DNA from: CAYPIE01 sp964410665
GTDB taxonomy: Bacteria; Planctomycetota; Planctomycetia; Gemmatales; Gemmataceae
Length of the DNA stretch: 64,000 nucleotides
Assembly: GCA_964410665.1 (NCBI GenBank)
Contig: CAYPIE010000011.1
Span: 1-64,000, forward strand
Direction of reading: 5' to 3'
How positions within the stretch are numbered: position 1 is the first letter of the stretch; every line of letters starts with the position of its first letter. This document shows positions 53,807 to 62,212 of this stretch, piece by piece. The notes under the pieces were generated by a model. It did not search any database. It worked only from the letters and a program-made list of their open reading frames with translations, and had not been told where the DNA came from. Position numbers and translations under genes: made by a program.

Positions 53807-55060
53807 ATGATGACCCAGCCACTGAACCGACGCACGTTTCTCAAGGCATCCGGTGTCTCGCTGACCTTGCCACTTTTGGAGTCGATGAGCCCAGTGCTCG
53901 CGGCCAGCTCGCCGCCACCACAGCGGCTGGTCTTTCTGTGCACCACCCTTGGCCTATATCCGAAGTTGTTGTGGCCCGAGAAGCCGGGCGCGGATTACCA
54001 AGTGACTCCCTACCTCGAACTGCTCCAGGAGCATCGACAGGACTTTACCCTGTTTTCCGGGTTGCAGCATGAGGACCAAACCGGTCGTCAACCGCACGAC
54101 AGCGAGATGACCTGGCTGACTGCCGCGCGCAAGCCAGGTATGGGCGGCTTTCGCAACACGATCTCAATCGACCAGGTGGCCGCCAAACAACTCGGCGGCT
54201 TCACCCGCTATCCCTCACTCACCCTGGGCACGATGAAGGCGCAGAGCCAATCGTACACCAGCGGTGGTGTCATGATCCCGTCCCAAACCAGTCCGGCCAA
54301 GCTGTTCGCCAAGCTGTTCTTGGCAGGCAAGCCGGAAGAAGTTCGGGCCCAAAAACAACAACTTGAGGATGGCCGCAGCATTCTCGACCAGCTCGACGCA
54401 CAAACCAAGGCACTACGCCGCAAGGCCAGCACGGCCGACAATCACTTGCTGGATGACTACTTCGCCTCTATCCGCAAGGCGGAAACCAACATCGCCAGGG
54501 CGCAGGGGTGGATCGACAAGCCTAAGCCCAAGGTAGCTGCCGAACCCCCGACCGATATCCCGGATCCAGCCGACCTGATCGGGCGGGCTGAGCTCCTGAT
54601 CGATCTCATTCCGTTGATTCTTCAGACCGACTCGACCCGGGTGGTCAGCATGATGATCCAGGACCATTACATCGTGCCCAAGGTCGAAGGGGTCACTGGC
54701 AACCACCACAACCTATCGCACCACGGCCAGGATAAAGAGAAGATCGCCCAGCTGCAAAAGATTGAAACCGAGATCATCGGCTGCTTCGTCCGTCTGCTGG
54801 ACCAGATGAAGGCAAAGACCGAGGCGGACGCGACGCTACTCGATCACACCTCGATCCTGTTTGGGAGCAACCTGGGCAACGCCAACGCTCACCACGCGCG
54901 GAACTTGCCAATCTTCCTGGCCGGCGGGAAATTCCGGCACGGTCAGTACGTGGCAACCAAGGAAGGCACGCCGTTGTGCAACCTGTTTGTGCGGATGCTG
55001 CATCGCTCGGGCATCGAGGCCGATGCGTTTGCTCAGAGTAATGGCGTGCTGAGCTGGTAA
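53807..55060 (+). CDS. Tat-exported DUF1552 protein
   Basis: The 417-residue protein starts with a Tat-type signal (NRRTFLKASGVSLTLPLLESM), then the DUF1552 core RLVFLCTTLGLYPKLLWPEK, FSGLQHEDQTGRQPHDSEMTWL and SILFGSNLGNANAHHARNLP. The last part has the HH/Asn-rich active region shared with DUF1501 and alkaline-phosphatase-like folds. DUF1552 genes are usually coupled to DUF1592 genes, as here. The function is unknown; both proteins probably meet outside the cytoplasm. The ATG at 53807 follows the stop of the small gene by 1 nt. Confidence 0.9.
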   Translation: MMTQPLNRRTFLKASGVSLTLPLLESMSPVLAASSPPPQRLVFLCTTLGLYPKLLWPEKPGADYQVTPYLELLQEHRQDFTLFSGLQHEDQTGRQPHDSEMTWLTAARKPGMGGFRNTISIDQVAAKQLGGFTRYPSLTLGTMKAQSQSYTSGGVMIPSQTSPAKLFAKLFLAGKPEEVRAQKQQLEDGRSILDQLDAQTKALRRKASTADNHLLDDYFASIRKAETNIARAQGWIDKPKPKVAAEPPTDIPDPADLIGRAELLIDLIPLILQTDSTRVVSMMIQDHYIVPKVEGVTGNHHNLSHHGQDKEKIAQLQKIETEIIGCFVRLLDQMKAKTEADATLLDHTSILFGSNLGNANAHHARNLPIFLAGGKFRHGQYVATKEGTPLCNLFVRMLHRSGIEADAFAQSNGVLSW

Positions 55061-55250
55061 TGCCGGGAAGCGGATCGTCCTCGCCGCGGTCGTCTGGGAG
55101 GGTGCGACCCTGTTGGAAAAACCTCGCGGTTCTGCCCCCGCGGTTGCATATATAGAAATAGGGGGCAAGTGTACAGTTAGGTCCGGCCGATCGGACCGCT
55201 CAGAGATTCGCTTTGAGCTTCGCATGCACGGTGATTAGCGGAGATAAAGT

Positions 55251-55280
55251 GGACAGTTTGAGGACAGTTTCGGGACATTT
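55251..55280. repeat. Three GGACA(G)TTT boxes at 11-bp spacing
   Basis: GGACAGTTT occurs at 55251-55259 and 55262-55270, and GGACATTT at 55273-55280. An 11-bp period puts the boxes on one face of the helix, as at multi-site protein-binding regions. Confidence 0.5.
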
Positions 55281-55393
55281 CTGGGCGTATTGGGGGTGTG
55301 AAGGAGGTGACTCTGGAGCACCCCGAGCTGGTAGGTGTGTGCAGTAAGTTATCTCTGTCGAAGGAGTTACGCTTCGCAAACACATTCTTCAAG

Positions 55394-55424
55394 CCAGCCC
55401 CAAACCCGTCGGAGGGCTGGTTTT
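55394..55424 (+). terminator. Terminator-like stem
   Basis: Arms CCAGCCC and GGGCTGG with a 13-nt loop are followed by TTTT on the plus strand. It lies 168 bp before the ECF gene and may end a leader transcript or upstream read-through. Confidence 0.4.
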
Positions 55425-55591
55425 GCGTTCGTCGGAGCCGGGTGTTTATCCTATCATATTCAAGCTGAAGTTTGTGTGTCTCCGGGTACTGGAAAATTCG
55501 ATAAGGCGAAACCATCATCGGGTCGTTTCAGAAAAGCGCGGACGGTCGCAGGTTCCCTGTCCAAATCGGTGCCGAGCGGCGGACTTAAGGT

Positions 55592-56113
55592 ATGGACCTC
55601 GATGATCGCCACGAACGTTTCACACGACTGCTGATTCAGCACGAGCCGGCGCTTATGCGGTATATCCTGGTCGCCGTCCCGCACCGGGCCGATGCCCGCG
55701 ACATTATGCAGGAATGCTCGGTTGCCTTATGGCGGCGGTTTGCCGACTACGATCCCGAGCGGCCCTTTGTGGCCTGGGCCCTGGGCTTTGTGCGGACCGA
55801 GGTTCGTCGCTTCTTGCGGAAGAGCCAGCGGCGCGCTCAGCTGACCGAGCGCGCCGCGCAATTACTCTACCAGGATGCCCAGGAGCAGGTCAGCGAACTC
55901 CACGAGCGGCAAGCCTACTTGCACCGCTGCCTGAGCCGGCTCGGGGAACCTCAGCGGCGACTGATCGACGGCTACTACTACCAGGAGTACTCGGTGGGCG
56001 AGTTGTCCCGGCGTGACGGCCGCTCGGTCGAGGCCATTTACAAGACGCTTCAGCGTATCCGGCTCGCCTTGCACCACTGCATCGAGTCCTACCTGCGCGG
56101 GGCCGAAGCATGA
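55592..56113 (+). CDS. ECF sigma factor, Rhodopirellula/Verrucomicrobium type
   Basis: The 173-residue protein opens with RFTRLLIQHEPALMRYILVAVPHRADARDIMQECSVALWRRF, read as successive region-2 helices, then RPFVAWALGFVRTEVRRFLRKS. Region 4 is LSRLGEPQRRLIDGYYYQEYSVGELSRRDGRSVEAIYKTLQRIR. This pattern is typical of the planctomycete-specific ECF group paired with FecR-like proteins. It overlaps the FecR-like gene by 4 nt (ATGA), so translation is coupled. It probably drives the operon that continues to the window end. Confidence 0.9.
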   Translation: MDLDDRHERFTRLLIQHEPALMRYILVAVPHRADARDIMQECSVALWRRFADYDPERPFVAWALGFVRTEVRRFLRKSQRRAQLTERAAQLLYQDAQEQVSELHERQAYLHRCLSRLGEPQRRLIDGYYYQEYSVGELSRRDGRSVEAIYKTLQRIRLALHHCIESYLRGAEA

Positions 56114-57498
56114 GCGAGAACGACTCGGTGAGGCAGATCCAACGACACCTGGACGGCATCGCTACGCCCGAGGAGGTGGCGGCACTGTCCGGACAGCTGG
56201 AGTCCGATTCCGAGACGCGGCGTCTCTACCTACGGTTGGCCGGTATCCACGCAGCACTGTCCGCGAATGGAGTTGAGGACGCCGAGTCCGAGCTGGACGG
56301 GGCTGATTCCGTCCGTATAGCACCCTCATTGCCCGGGAACGCGAAAGCTCGGGGCACACCCTGGTGGTGGCTAGCGGGCGAGGTCGCTGCGCTGGTGCTG
56401 CTGATCGTGGGCCTGTTCGTGTTCCTGCCGCCTGACCCGGAGATTGTCACCGTGGTCCGGACGGAGGGCTCGGTCCGCTGGACCGGCGACGGCGGCCAGG
56501 TCGACCGACACCTGGCCGCGGGGAGGAAGCTGCACGGCGGGACGTTGGAGTGCTTGACCCTAGATGCCTCGGTAAAGCTCCGCTTTCGCGACGGATCCAC
56601 GGCCACGCTGTCAGGGATATCGGCGCTGACCATCTCCGATCGCGAGCAGAAGGAGTGGCACCTGAGGCAAGGCAGCCTGACGGCTTCGGTCCCGCCGCAG
56701 CCCGCGGGCAAGCCGCTGCGGGTGTACACCCCCGCGGCTACCCTGGAGGTGCTCGGCACGCAGTTCGATGTCACGGCCGAAGCCGCTCGCACTGTGCTGA
56801 CCGTCCGTGAGGGCCGCGTTCGCCTCGAACAGTTGACCGACCACCACATCGTCGAGGTACCCGCCGGGCACCGCACGGTGGCCTCGGTGGAGGGCCGCGA
56901 CGCCCTCCAGGTGATCCCCTTGCTGCGAGCGACTCGCGTCTGGCGGGCGGACCTGCAGAAAGATGTCGATTCCGGGGAATGGTACTCGGCCATGGTGGCC
57001 TGCCGCTTGCAGCTCAGCAGTGCCGTCGACCGTGGGGAGATCACACCGGAGGATGCCCGGCGCCGCTTTTTTGCCGAATTCCCGAATCCGCGGGAGGACG
57101 TTGGGAGTGTTCGGGCGGAGCCGGCTCGCGTCGGCCCGAGTGGCGGGGTGAATTACCTGGTCGGGCTAGACGTGGCCCGGCGGGCGGCTGGCCCGGTGGC
57201 CTTCACCCGCGGCAGCCGCTTCCGCGTCCGCGGCAAGGTCCGTGTCGCGGCTGAGATCCTGGTCGGCTTTACCGCGGTGGACCAGGACCGCACCGAACGA
57301 AGCAAGTACGGCACGAGCCGGAAGGTTGCGCCGGGGAAGTTCGACATCGTCCTGCCGCTGGCGGCTTTCCACCTGCTCGACGGCAAGATGAAGCCCGAAC
57401 CCGGCCCTGGCCTGGAGCTCCTCTACTGGTTCTGCCTGACCGAGAAACGGGAAGCAGGTCTGGAAATCACCGCGGTCGAGCTGTTAGGCCCGGAATGA
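56110..57498 (+). CDS. FecR-domain membrane anti-sigma/regulator protein
   Basis: The 462-residue protein has a short cytoplasmic helical domain (1-85: IQRHLDGIATPEEVAALSGQLE), one transmembrane segment (about 87-110, WWWLAGEVAALVLLIVGLFVFL), then a FecR domain (VRTEGSVRW to VEVPAGHRTV, with RVYTPAATLEVLGTQFDV). An extra C-terminal domain follows (about 345-462, beta-rich, like a carbohydrate-binding module). FecR proteins relay outer signals to ECF factors. Overlap with the sigma gene supports a cognate pair. Confidence 0.85.
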   Translation: MSENDSVRQIQRHLDGIATPEEVAALSGQLESDSETRRLYLRLAGIHAALSANGVEDAESELDGADSVRIAPSLPGNAKARGTPWWWLAGEVAALVLLIVGLFVFLPPDPEIVTVVRTEGSVRWTGDGGQVDRHLAAGRKLHGGTLECLTLDASVKLRFRDGSTATLSGISALTISDREQKEWHLRQGSLTASVPPQPAGKPLRVYTPAATLEVLGTQFDVTAEAARTVLTVREGRVRLEQLTDHHIVEVPAGHRTVASVEGRDALQVIPLLRATRVWRADLQKDVDSGEWYSAMVACRLQLSSAVDRGEITPEDARRRFFAEFPNPREDVGSVRAEPARVGPSGGVNYLVGLDVARRAAGPVAFTRGSRFRVRGKVRVAAEILVGFTAVDQDRTERSKYGTSRKVAPGKFDIVLPLAAFHLLDGKMKPEPGPGLELLYWFCLTEKREAGLEITAVELLGPE

Positions 57499-57586
57499 GC
57501 GGTACCCTCCGAAGTACCGGATAACCCACGACCGAGCCCGGCGCGGCGGAGCGTGCCGGCCTGATGACATCGAAGAGGTTCGCGTA

Positions 57587-58579
57587 ATGAAAGCATGGAT
57601 TCTGACGCTGACGATCATGGTCGCCTGGTCGGGAGGCATCCCTGCCCAGGAGCGACGCAACGAGGGCGAGCTGGAGAAACGCTATGAGCAGATGCTCAAG
57701 GAAAGCCCGCGGCTCCGCCAGGCCATTGAGAGCGGCCGCGTGACCAAGGAGCAGATCCTCGAACGCCTGAGGGGTGACCGGGGCGAGCGGAATGAGCGTC
57801 GCGGTGACCGCCCCGACCCGCGGGCCGCGCTGCGTAAGAAACTCGGGGAACTGGTCGAAGCCGGCAAGCTAACCCGCGAAGAAGCCGGCGGACTCTTTCG
57901 GATCGCATTCCCCGAAGGTGGCCGTGCGATGTCCGCCGAGCGGCGCCGTGACTACCGCAATCGGCGACGCATGGAAGTCAAGGATCCGAAGGAGTTCGGC
58001 AAGAATCAGGAGAAGCCGGTCTTCTCCGGCCCGCAGCCCGGCGAGAAGCTGCCGACGCTCAAGGCGATCGGCCTGTCCGGCGACCTCAATGGCAAGCAGG
58101 TCGACCCGGTGGCCCTGGCCGAGGGCAAGCCACAACTCCTGCTCATCATGAACAGCGAGGGCGTCGGTGTCCGTGGCGCGTTCGGCCTCGCCGAGGTGGT
58201 CAACAACCTCTCCCGCAAGGCCGAGACGGATCTGCACACCTCGATCGTCTTCCTCGGCGATGACCAGAACGCCATACGCGCCTTCACCGGCCGGCTCAAC
58301 GACGCCCTCCAGAACCGCTTTGACCTGATCGCCCTCTCCCCGGATGGCCGCGACGGACCTGGCAACTACGGCTTGAACCGCAACGTGGCCCAGACGATCA
58401 TCTTCGCCAAGGGTGGCAAAGTCATGTACAACTTCGTCTTTCCGCAGGGGATGCTCTTGCCCGACCCGCACGTGCTCGGCGCCCTGGCCGAGGCTGTCGG
58501 CAAAGACCGGGACACGGTTGCTGGCTGGCTGAATGAGATGACCGACGAACGTGGGCGCATGCGGCGTGAACGGGACTGA
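57587..58579 (+). CDS. Secreted thioredoxin-like protein
   Basis: The 330-residue product has a Sec signal (ILTLTIMVAWSGGIPAQ), a charged helical linker with repeated KLTREE-like and VTKEQILERLR motifs, then a thioredoxin-fold domain from PVFSGPQPGEKLPTLKAIGL. It ends FVFPQGMLLPDPHVLGALAEAVGKDRDTVAGWLNEM in its last helices. No CxxC active site is present, so redox catalysis by this domain is doubtful. The domain is shared with the C-terminus of the cytochrome at 58943, so the two are paralogues. Operon member behind FecR. Confidence 0.8.
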   Translation: MKAWILTLTIMVAWSGGIPAQERRNEGELEKRYEQMLKESPRLRQAIESGRVTKEQILERLRGDRGERNERRGDRPDPRAALRKKLGELVEAGKLTREEAGGLFRIAFPEGGRAMSAERRRDYRNRRRMEVKDPKEFGKNQEKPVFSGPQPGEKLPTLKAIGLSGDLNGKQVDPVALAEGKPQLLLIMNSEGVGVRGAFGLAEVVNNLSRKAETDLHTSIVFLGDDQNAIRAFTGRLNDALQNRFDLIALSPDGRDGPGNYGLNRNVAQTIIFAKGGKVMYNFVFPQGMLLPDPHVLGALAEAVGKDRDTVAGWLNEMTDERGRMRRERD

Positions 58580-58656
58580 CCACACGATGCTGTCGCAGGC
58601 ACGTATCACGTGCCTGCGACACACGGCCAACGAAACGCTAAAGTACGGGGTTTTCC

Positions 58657-58854
58657 ATGCGGGTACTGATCATCGCCCTGGTGGCCGCAGCCCTCGGCTC
58701 GGGTAGGAACTTCGCCTTCGTGCAGCCGGTGTTCTCGCCGGACCCGCACGTGCTGGGAGCCTTGGCCGAGGTGCTGGGCGAGGACCGCGACACGCTGGCG
58801 GGTTGGCTCAACCAGGCCACCGCCGACCGCGGCCGGATGATGCGAAAGCGTTAA
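58657..58854 (+). pseudogene. Internally deleted remnant of the thioredoxin-like family
   Basis: The 65-codon frame joins a signal-peptide-like start (VLIIALVAAALGSG) directly to the last 50 residues of the family (NFAFVQPVFSPDPHVLGALA). Its 3' part (58706-58818) is identical, but for one base, to 60693-60805 in the next gene. It is most simply an internally deleted or gene-converted copy. A functional small secreted protein cannot be excluded, since the frame is intact. Confidence 0.6.
58706..58818. repeat. 113-bp near-perfect direct repeat, copy A
   Basis: This segment matches 60693-60805 at 112 of 113 positions, offset 1987 bp. It lies in coding sequence of two related genes, while the flanks diverge immediately. 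Recombination between the copies would remove about 2 kb, including the cytochrome gene. Confidence 0.85.
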
Positions 58855-58942
58855 TGACCCGCGGTGCCGGGGAGTGGCCACGGCTGGCTTTCCCGGGTAT
58901 CGCCGTGATAGCAGAGTTGGGATGATTCGAGGTTAGCAAGTA

Positions 58943-60844
58943 ATGAAATGGATCAAGAACCCTAAGGTTCTCGGGCCGGCCATCGCTGCGGCGGTGCTCG
59001 GTATGCTGGCCGGCTGGGGCGGCGACCCGAAGGCGAACCCATCGGCACCACCGGAACCCTCGTCCGGTACCGATGCGAACTTTGTGTCCACGACCAGTGT
59101 GCGTTTCCGAGACAAGGACGACCACAAATCCCATCACTTCCCGGACACCGCCTTCGCGTACGCCAAGATGGTCGAGCCCGAACTGGGCGTCCCGCCAAGG
59201 GTCGACCTCGGCAAGTCTGTCGAGATTCCGCTTTATGTCGACGGCGTGCAGACCTACGGGAACCTCGGGGTGTCCTGCGATAACCCAACACGGCTCGGCA
59301 AGAATACGATATCCGGGTCAACGCTACAGAGGTACGAAGGCAGGACCGCGGACGGCAAACCTCTGCCGCACGTGGTCTGGGTGAGCTTCGGCCGCAACTC
59401 GAGTGAGAGCCACAAGCATGCGTTTGGCTCGGTACAATTGATCGGCTACAACAAGAAGACCGGCGCGACCGCGTTCTTTGAAAGCAGCGACAAGATCGAC
59501 CCGTGGGTCACGCTCGACAAGCACACCCTCCGCATGCGGGGCGTCATGCCCTGGATCGACGATCCCGAGGAATTTAACCGGGCCTATGTCCCTCCTGGAC
59601 ACGTTCAATGTGTCGAGTGCCATCAGGCAGACCCCTTCATCACCAACACCTTTATCAACGCCGCCAAGATCCCCGGCACCCAGGAGAACGTCGTCCCCAT
59701 CCTTGACCGGGACTCCCCCTACTACGTCATCGGTGGTAAGAACTGGGACATGCGGACGATTCACATCGAAGGCAACGCCTGCTTCGACTGCCACCGCGTC
59801 GGCATGAGCACTCTGAACTTGTTCGTACAGAACGGTTGGGATCCCAACCAGCACATGCCCCCGCACGACCCAGGCAGCCTGGCCAAGGACCTCCGCGTGT
59901 TGCTGGACGTCTGGAAGAAGGGGCCCGAGAACGTGCCGAGCGCCCAATGGATCATCCCGCCGGCCCGTGGCAAAGGTCGCCAGGTGGTGGGAGAGGACTA
60001 CCCGTACAAGGCAAGCTTCAACCAGCCACGCGGCAAGGGTATCGCGCGTTCGGACAAGTTCCCTAAGACCGACAAGGACGAGGCCGACTGGGATCGGGCG
60101 TACGAGCAGCTGCTCAAGGCCCGTCCGGACATCCGCCGCAAGGTCGAGAGTGGCGGGGCCACCAAGCAGGACGTGATCCGCTGGATGAAGTCTGGCGGCG
60201 ACAAGCCGAAGCAGAAGAAACGCTACCCTAACAAGAAGGTCGAGGTCAAGGACCCCGCGGGGTTCAACCGCGGCCGCGCTGACGTCGTCTACTCCGGCCC
60301 ACAGCGGGGCGAGCAACTCCGTCCCTTTCAGGTCGTCGAGCTGGTCGGGCCCCGCAAGGGCCGTACGTACGACCCGGTGGTCTCGGCCGGGGGTAAGCCC
60401 CAGGTGCTGATCTTCTTGGACGACTCCGAGGTGACGATCAAGGGGCTGTACTTCTTGGGCATGGCGCTGGATCGGGTGGTGACGCGGAGCGACGGCGGCC
60501 TGGACGTGACGGTGGTGTTCCTGGGTGAGGATGTGTCCGGATTCGAGCCGGAGAAGTTCGGCTACATCGAAAGTGCCGGGAAGGCGTTGCGGATGACACA
60601 CACGCGGGACGGGCGGGAGGGGCCGGGCGCCTACGGGTTGAACCGCAAGGTGGCGATGACGGTGGTGGTGGCCAAAGACGGGAAGGTGCTGCGGAACTTC
60701 GCCTTCGTGCAGCCGGTGTTCTCGCCGGACCCGCACGTGCTGGGAGCCTTGGCCGAGGTGCTGGGCGAGGACCGCGACACGCTGGCGGATTGGCTCAACC
60801 AGGCCCCCGCTGACCGCAGCCAGATGAAGCGTCCGAACAAATAA
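58943..60844 (+). CDS. Exported c-type cytochrome fused to a thioredoxin-like domain
   Basis: The 633-residue protein has an N-terminal hydrophobic segment (VLGPAIAAAVLGMLAGWGG) and a region with two heme motifs, CVECH (Cys223) and CFDCH (Cys280). A charged linker (about 370-440) follows, then a thioredoxin-fold domain (about 445-625) related to the protein at 57587. HMPPHDPGSLAKDL suggests a further heme-ligand His pair. Two hemes plus the thioredoxin-like fold suggest periplasmic electron transfer. Neighbours DUF1501 and DUF1549 are typical partners of planctomycete cytochrome-like proteins. I do not recognise the exact family. Confidence 0.8.
   Translation: MKWIKNPKVLGPAIAAAVLGMLAGWGGDPKANPSAPPEPSSGTDANFVSTTSVRFRDKDDHKSHHFPDTAFAYAKMVEPELGVPPRVDLGKSVEIPLYVDGVQTYGNLGVSCDNPTRLGKNTISGSTLQRYEGRTADGKPLPHVVWVSFGRNSSESHKHAFGSVQLIGYNKKTGATAFFESSDKIDPWVTLDKHTLRMRGVMPWIDDPEEFNRAYVPPGHVQCVECHQADPFITNTFINAAKIPGTQENVVPILDRDSPYYVIGGKNWDMRTIHIEGNACFDCHRVGMSTLNLFVQNGWDPNQHMPPHDPGSLAKDLRVLLDVWKKGPENVPSAQWIIPPARGKGRQVVGEDYPYKASFNQPRGKGIARSDKFPKTDKDEADWDRAYEQLLKARPDIRRKVESGGATKQDVIRWMKSGGDKPKQKKRYPNKKVEVKDPAGFNRGRADVVYSGPQRGEQLRPFQVVELVGPRKGRTYDPVVSAGGKPQVLIFLDDSEVTIKGLYFLGMALDRVVTRSDGGLDVTVVFLGEDVSGFEPEKFGYIESAGKALRMTHTRDGREGPGAYGLNRKVAMTVVVAKDGKVLRNFAFVQPVFSPDPHVLGALAEVLGEDRDTLADWLNQAPADRSQMKRPNK
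60693..60805. repeat. 113-bp near-perfect direct repeat, copy B
   Basis: Partner of 58706-58818, inside the cytochrome/thioredoxin-like gene. The single mismatch is at 60789 (A here, G in copy A). Confidence 0.85.
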
Positions 60845-60879
60845 CCGTAAGCTTCCTCCAGGAAAGGAAAACCATACCC

Positions 60880-62193
60880 ATGAGCACGAAACGATGTGAC
60901 GGTGTCAATCGCCGCGATTTCGTCCGCGTCGGCGGCCTGACCGCCTTCGGCCTGAGCTTAGCCCCGTGGCTGCAACTCCGAGCCGCTTCCGCCGGGGCCG
61001 CCAAGGCCAAGTCCTGCATCTTGATCTGGCTCGATGGGGGCCCAAGCCACCTGGAGACCTTCGACCCGAAACCGGACGCTCCCGAGGAAGTCCGTGGTCC
61101 CCTGAGCACCATCCCGACCAAGGTGGCTGGTCTGCGGGTCAGCGAGTGCCTTGAGCAAACCGCCCAGATCATGGACAAGCTGGCGGTCGTCCGATCAATG
61201 ACCTCGCCGCTGGGCGAACACTCCTTCGGCACTCACTACCTGATGACCGGGTACAAGCCGTCGCCCGCCCTGGAGTACCCGACCCTGGGTGCTACTGTCG
61301 CCCAGCTCCGTGGCCAGAACGGCGTGTTGCCGTCGAACATGGCGGTCCCCCAGTTCTCCGGCAACGTCTCCGGCAACGGCTTCCTGCCCGGCTCGACCCG
61401 GCCGTTCACGGTCACCGGCAACGCCGGTAGCGGCCGATTCCGGGTTCGTGACCTCGACTTCTACCGGGGCCTTGACCTGGATCGCCTGGGGCGCCGCCGC
61501 AAGTTCGTCGATGCCTTAGACCAGTTCAGCCGTGCCAAGGACGCAGGCGCCGGCACCAACGGTGACCTCGATCTGGAGCGGGCCTACAACCTGATCGCCT
61601 CCCCGGCCGCCAAACGCGCCTTCGACCTATCCGATGAGCCGGCGAAGTTGCGGCAACGCTACGGCTTCGGCAACAATCTGGGCCAGAGTTGCCTGCTGGC
61701 CCGGCGGCTTGTCGAGCGGGGTGTTCCCTTCGTCACGGTGCATAGCTCTGGTTGGGACACCCACGCCGACGTGGTCAAGCTCAAGGAGCGTTACCCCACC
61801 GACAAGAATGCCATGCTGCCGTCGCTCGACCGGGCCTTGAGCGGTCTAATCAATGACTTGTCTGACCGGAGCCTGCTGGGCGAGACCCTGGTCATCGTCA
61901 TGGGCGAGTTCGGCCGCACGCCTAAGATCAATGCCAACGGCGGCCGGGATCACTGGCCTAACGTCTTCAGCGTCGCCCTGGCCGGCAGCGGTGTCCGCGG
62001 CGGCCAAGTAGTGGGCCAGAGCGATTCGGTCGCCGAGTACCCCAAGGACAACCCGGTGACTCCGGCCGACCTGACAGCGACCATTTACACCTTGCTAGGC
62101 ATCGACCCGGGACTCGAATTGCACACCCCCGACGGCCGCCCGGTCCGGGTCGCACCTGACGGATCCAAGGTCGTCCAGGAACTTCTTGGTTAG
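60880..62193 (+). CDS. Tat-exported DUF1501 protein
   Basis: The 437-residue protein has a Tat signal (NRRDFVRVGGLTAFGLSLAPWLQLRA, split across helix and cleavage site), then the DUF1501 core: CILIWLDGGPSHLETFDPKPDAP, SMTSPLGEHSFGTHYLMTGY, VHSSGWDTHADVVKL and the end block VIVMGEFGRTPKIN with GRDHWPNVFS. DUF1501 has an alkaline-phosphatase/sulfatase-like fold with metal-ligand positions, and its function is unknown. It is regularly encoded next to DUF1549/DUF1553 proteins, as here (19-bp gap). It follows the cytochrome by 35 bp in the same operon. Confidence 0.92.
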   Translation: MSTKRCDGVNRRDFVRVGGLTAFGLSLAPWLQLRAASAGAAKAKSCILIWLDGGPSHLETFDPKPDAPEEVRGPLSTIPTKVAGLRVSECLEQTAQIMDKLAVVRSMTSPLGEHSFGTHYLMTGYKPSPALEYPTLGATVAQLRGQNGVLPSNMAVPQFSGNVSGNGFLPGSTRPFTVTGNAGSGRFRVRDLDFYRGLDLDRLGRRRKFVDALDQFSRAKDAGAGTNGDLDLERAYNLIASPAAKRAFDLSDEPAKLRQRYGFGNNLGQSCLLARRLVERGVPFVTVHSSGWDTHADVVKLKERYPTDKNAMLPSLDRALSGLINDLSDRSLLGETLVIVMGEFGRTPKINANGGRDHWPNVFSVALAGSGVRGGQVVGQSDSVAEYPKDNPVTPADLTATIYTLLGIDPGLELHTPDGRPVRVAPDGSKVVQELLG

Positions 62194-62212
62194 TAAGAAC
62201 GGAACGTCGACC

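Larger units (their letters stand above)
55061..55591. other. Intergenic region before the second ECF operon
   Basis: About 530 bp. It holds a 6-bp hairpin at 55180-55197, three 11-bp-spaced GGACA boxes at 55251-55280 and a terminator-like stem at 55394-55424. No protein gene is supported. Confidence 0.5.

Noticed and set aside
59324..60736. A 470-codon minus-strand frame
   Set aside because: It is a shadow of the cytochrome gene, whose two CxxCH motifs and paralogous C-terminus show the true strand.
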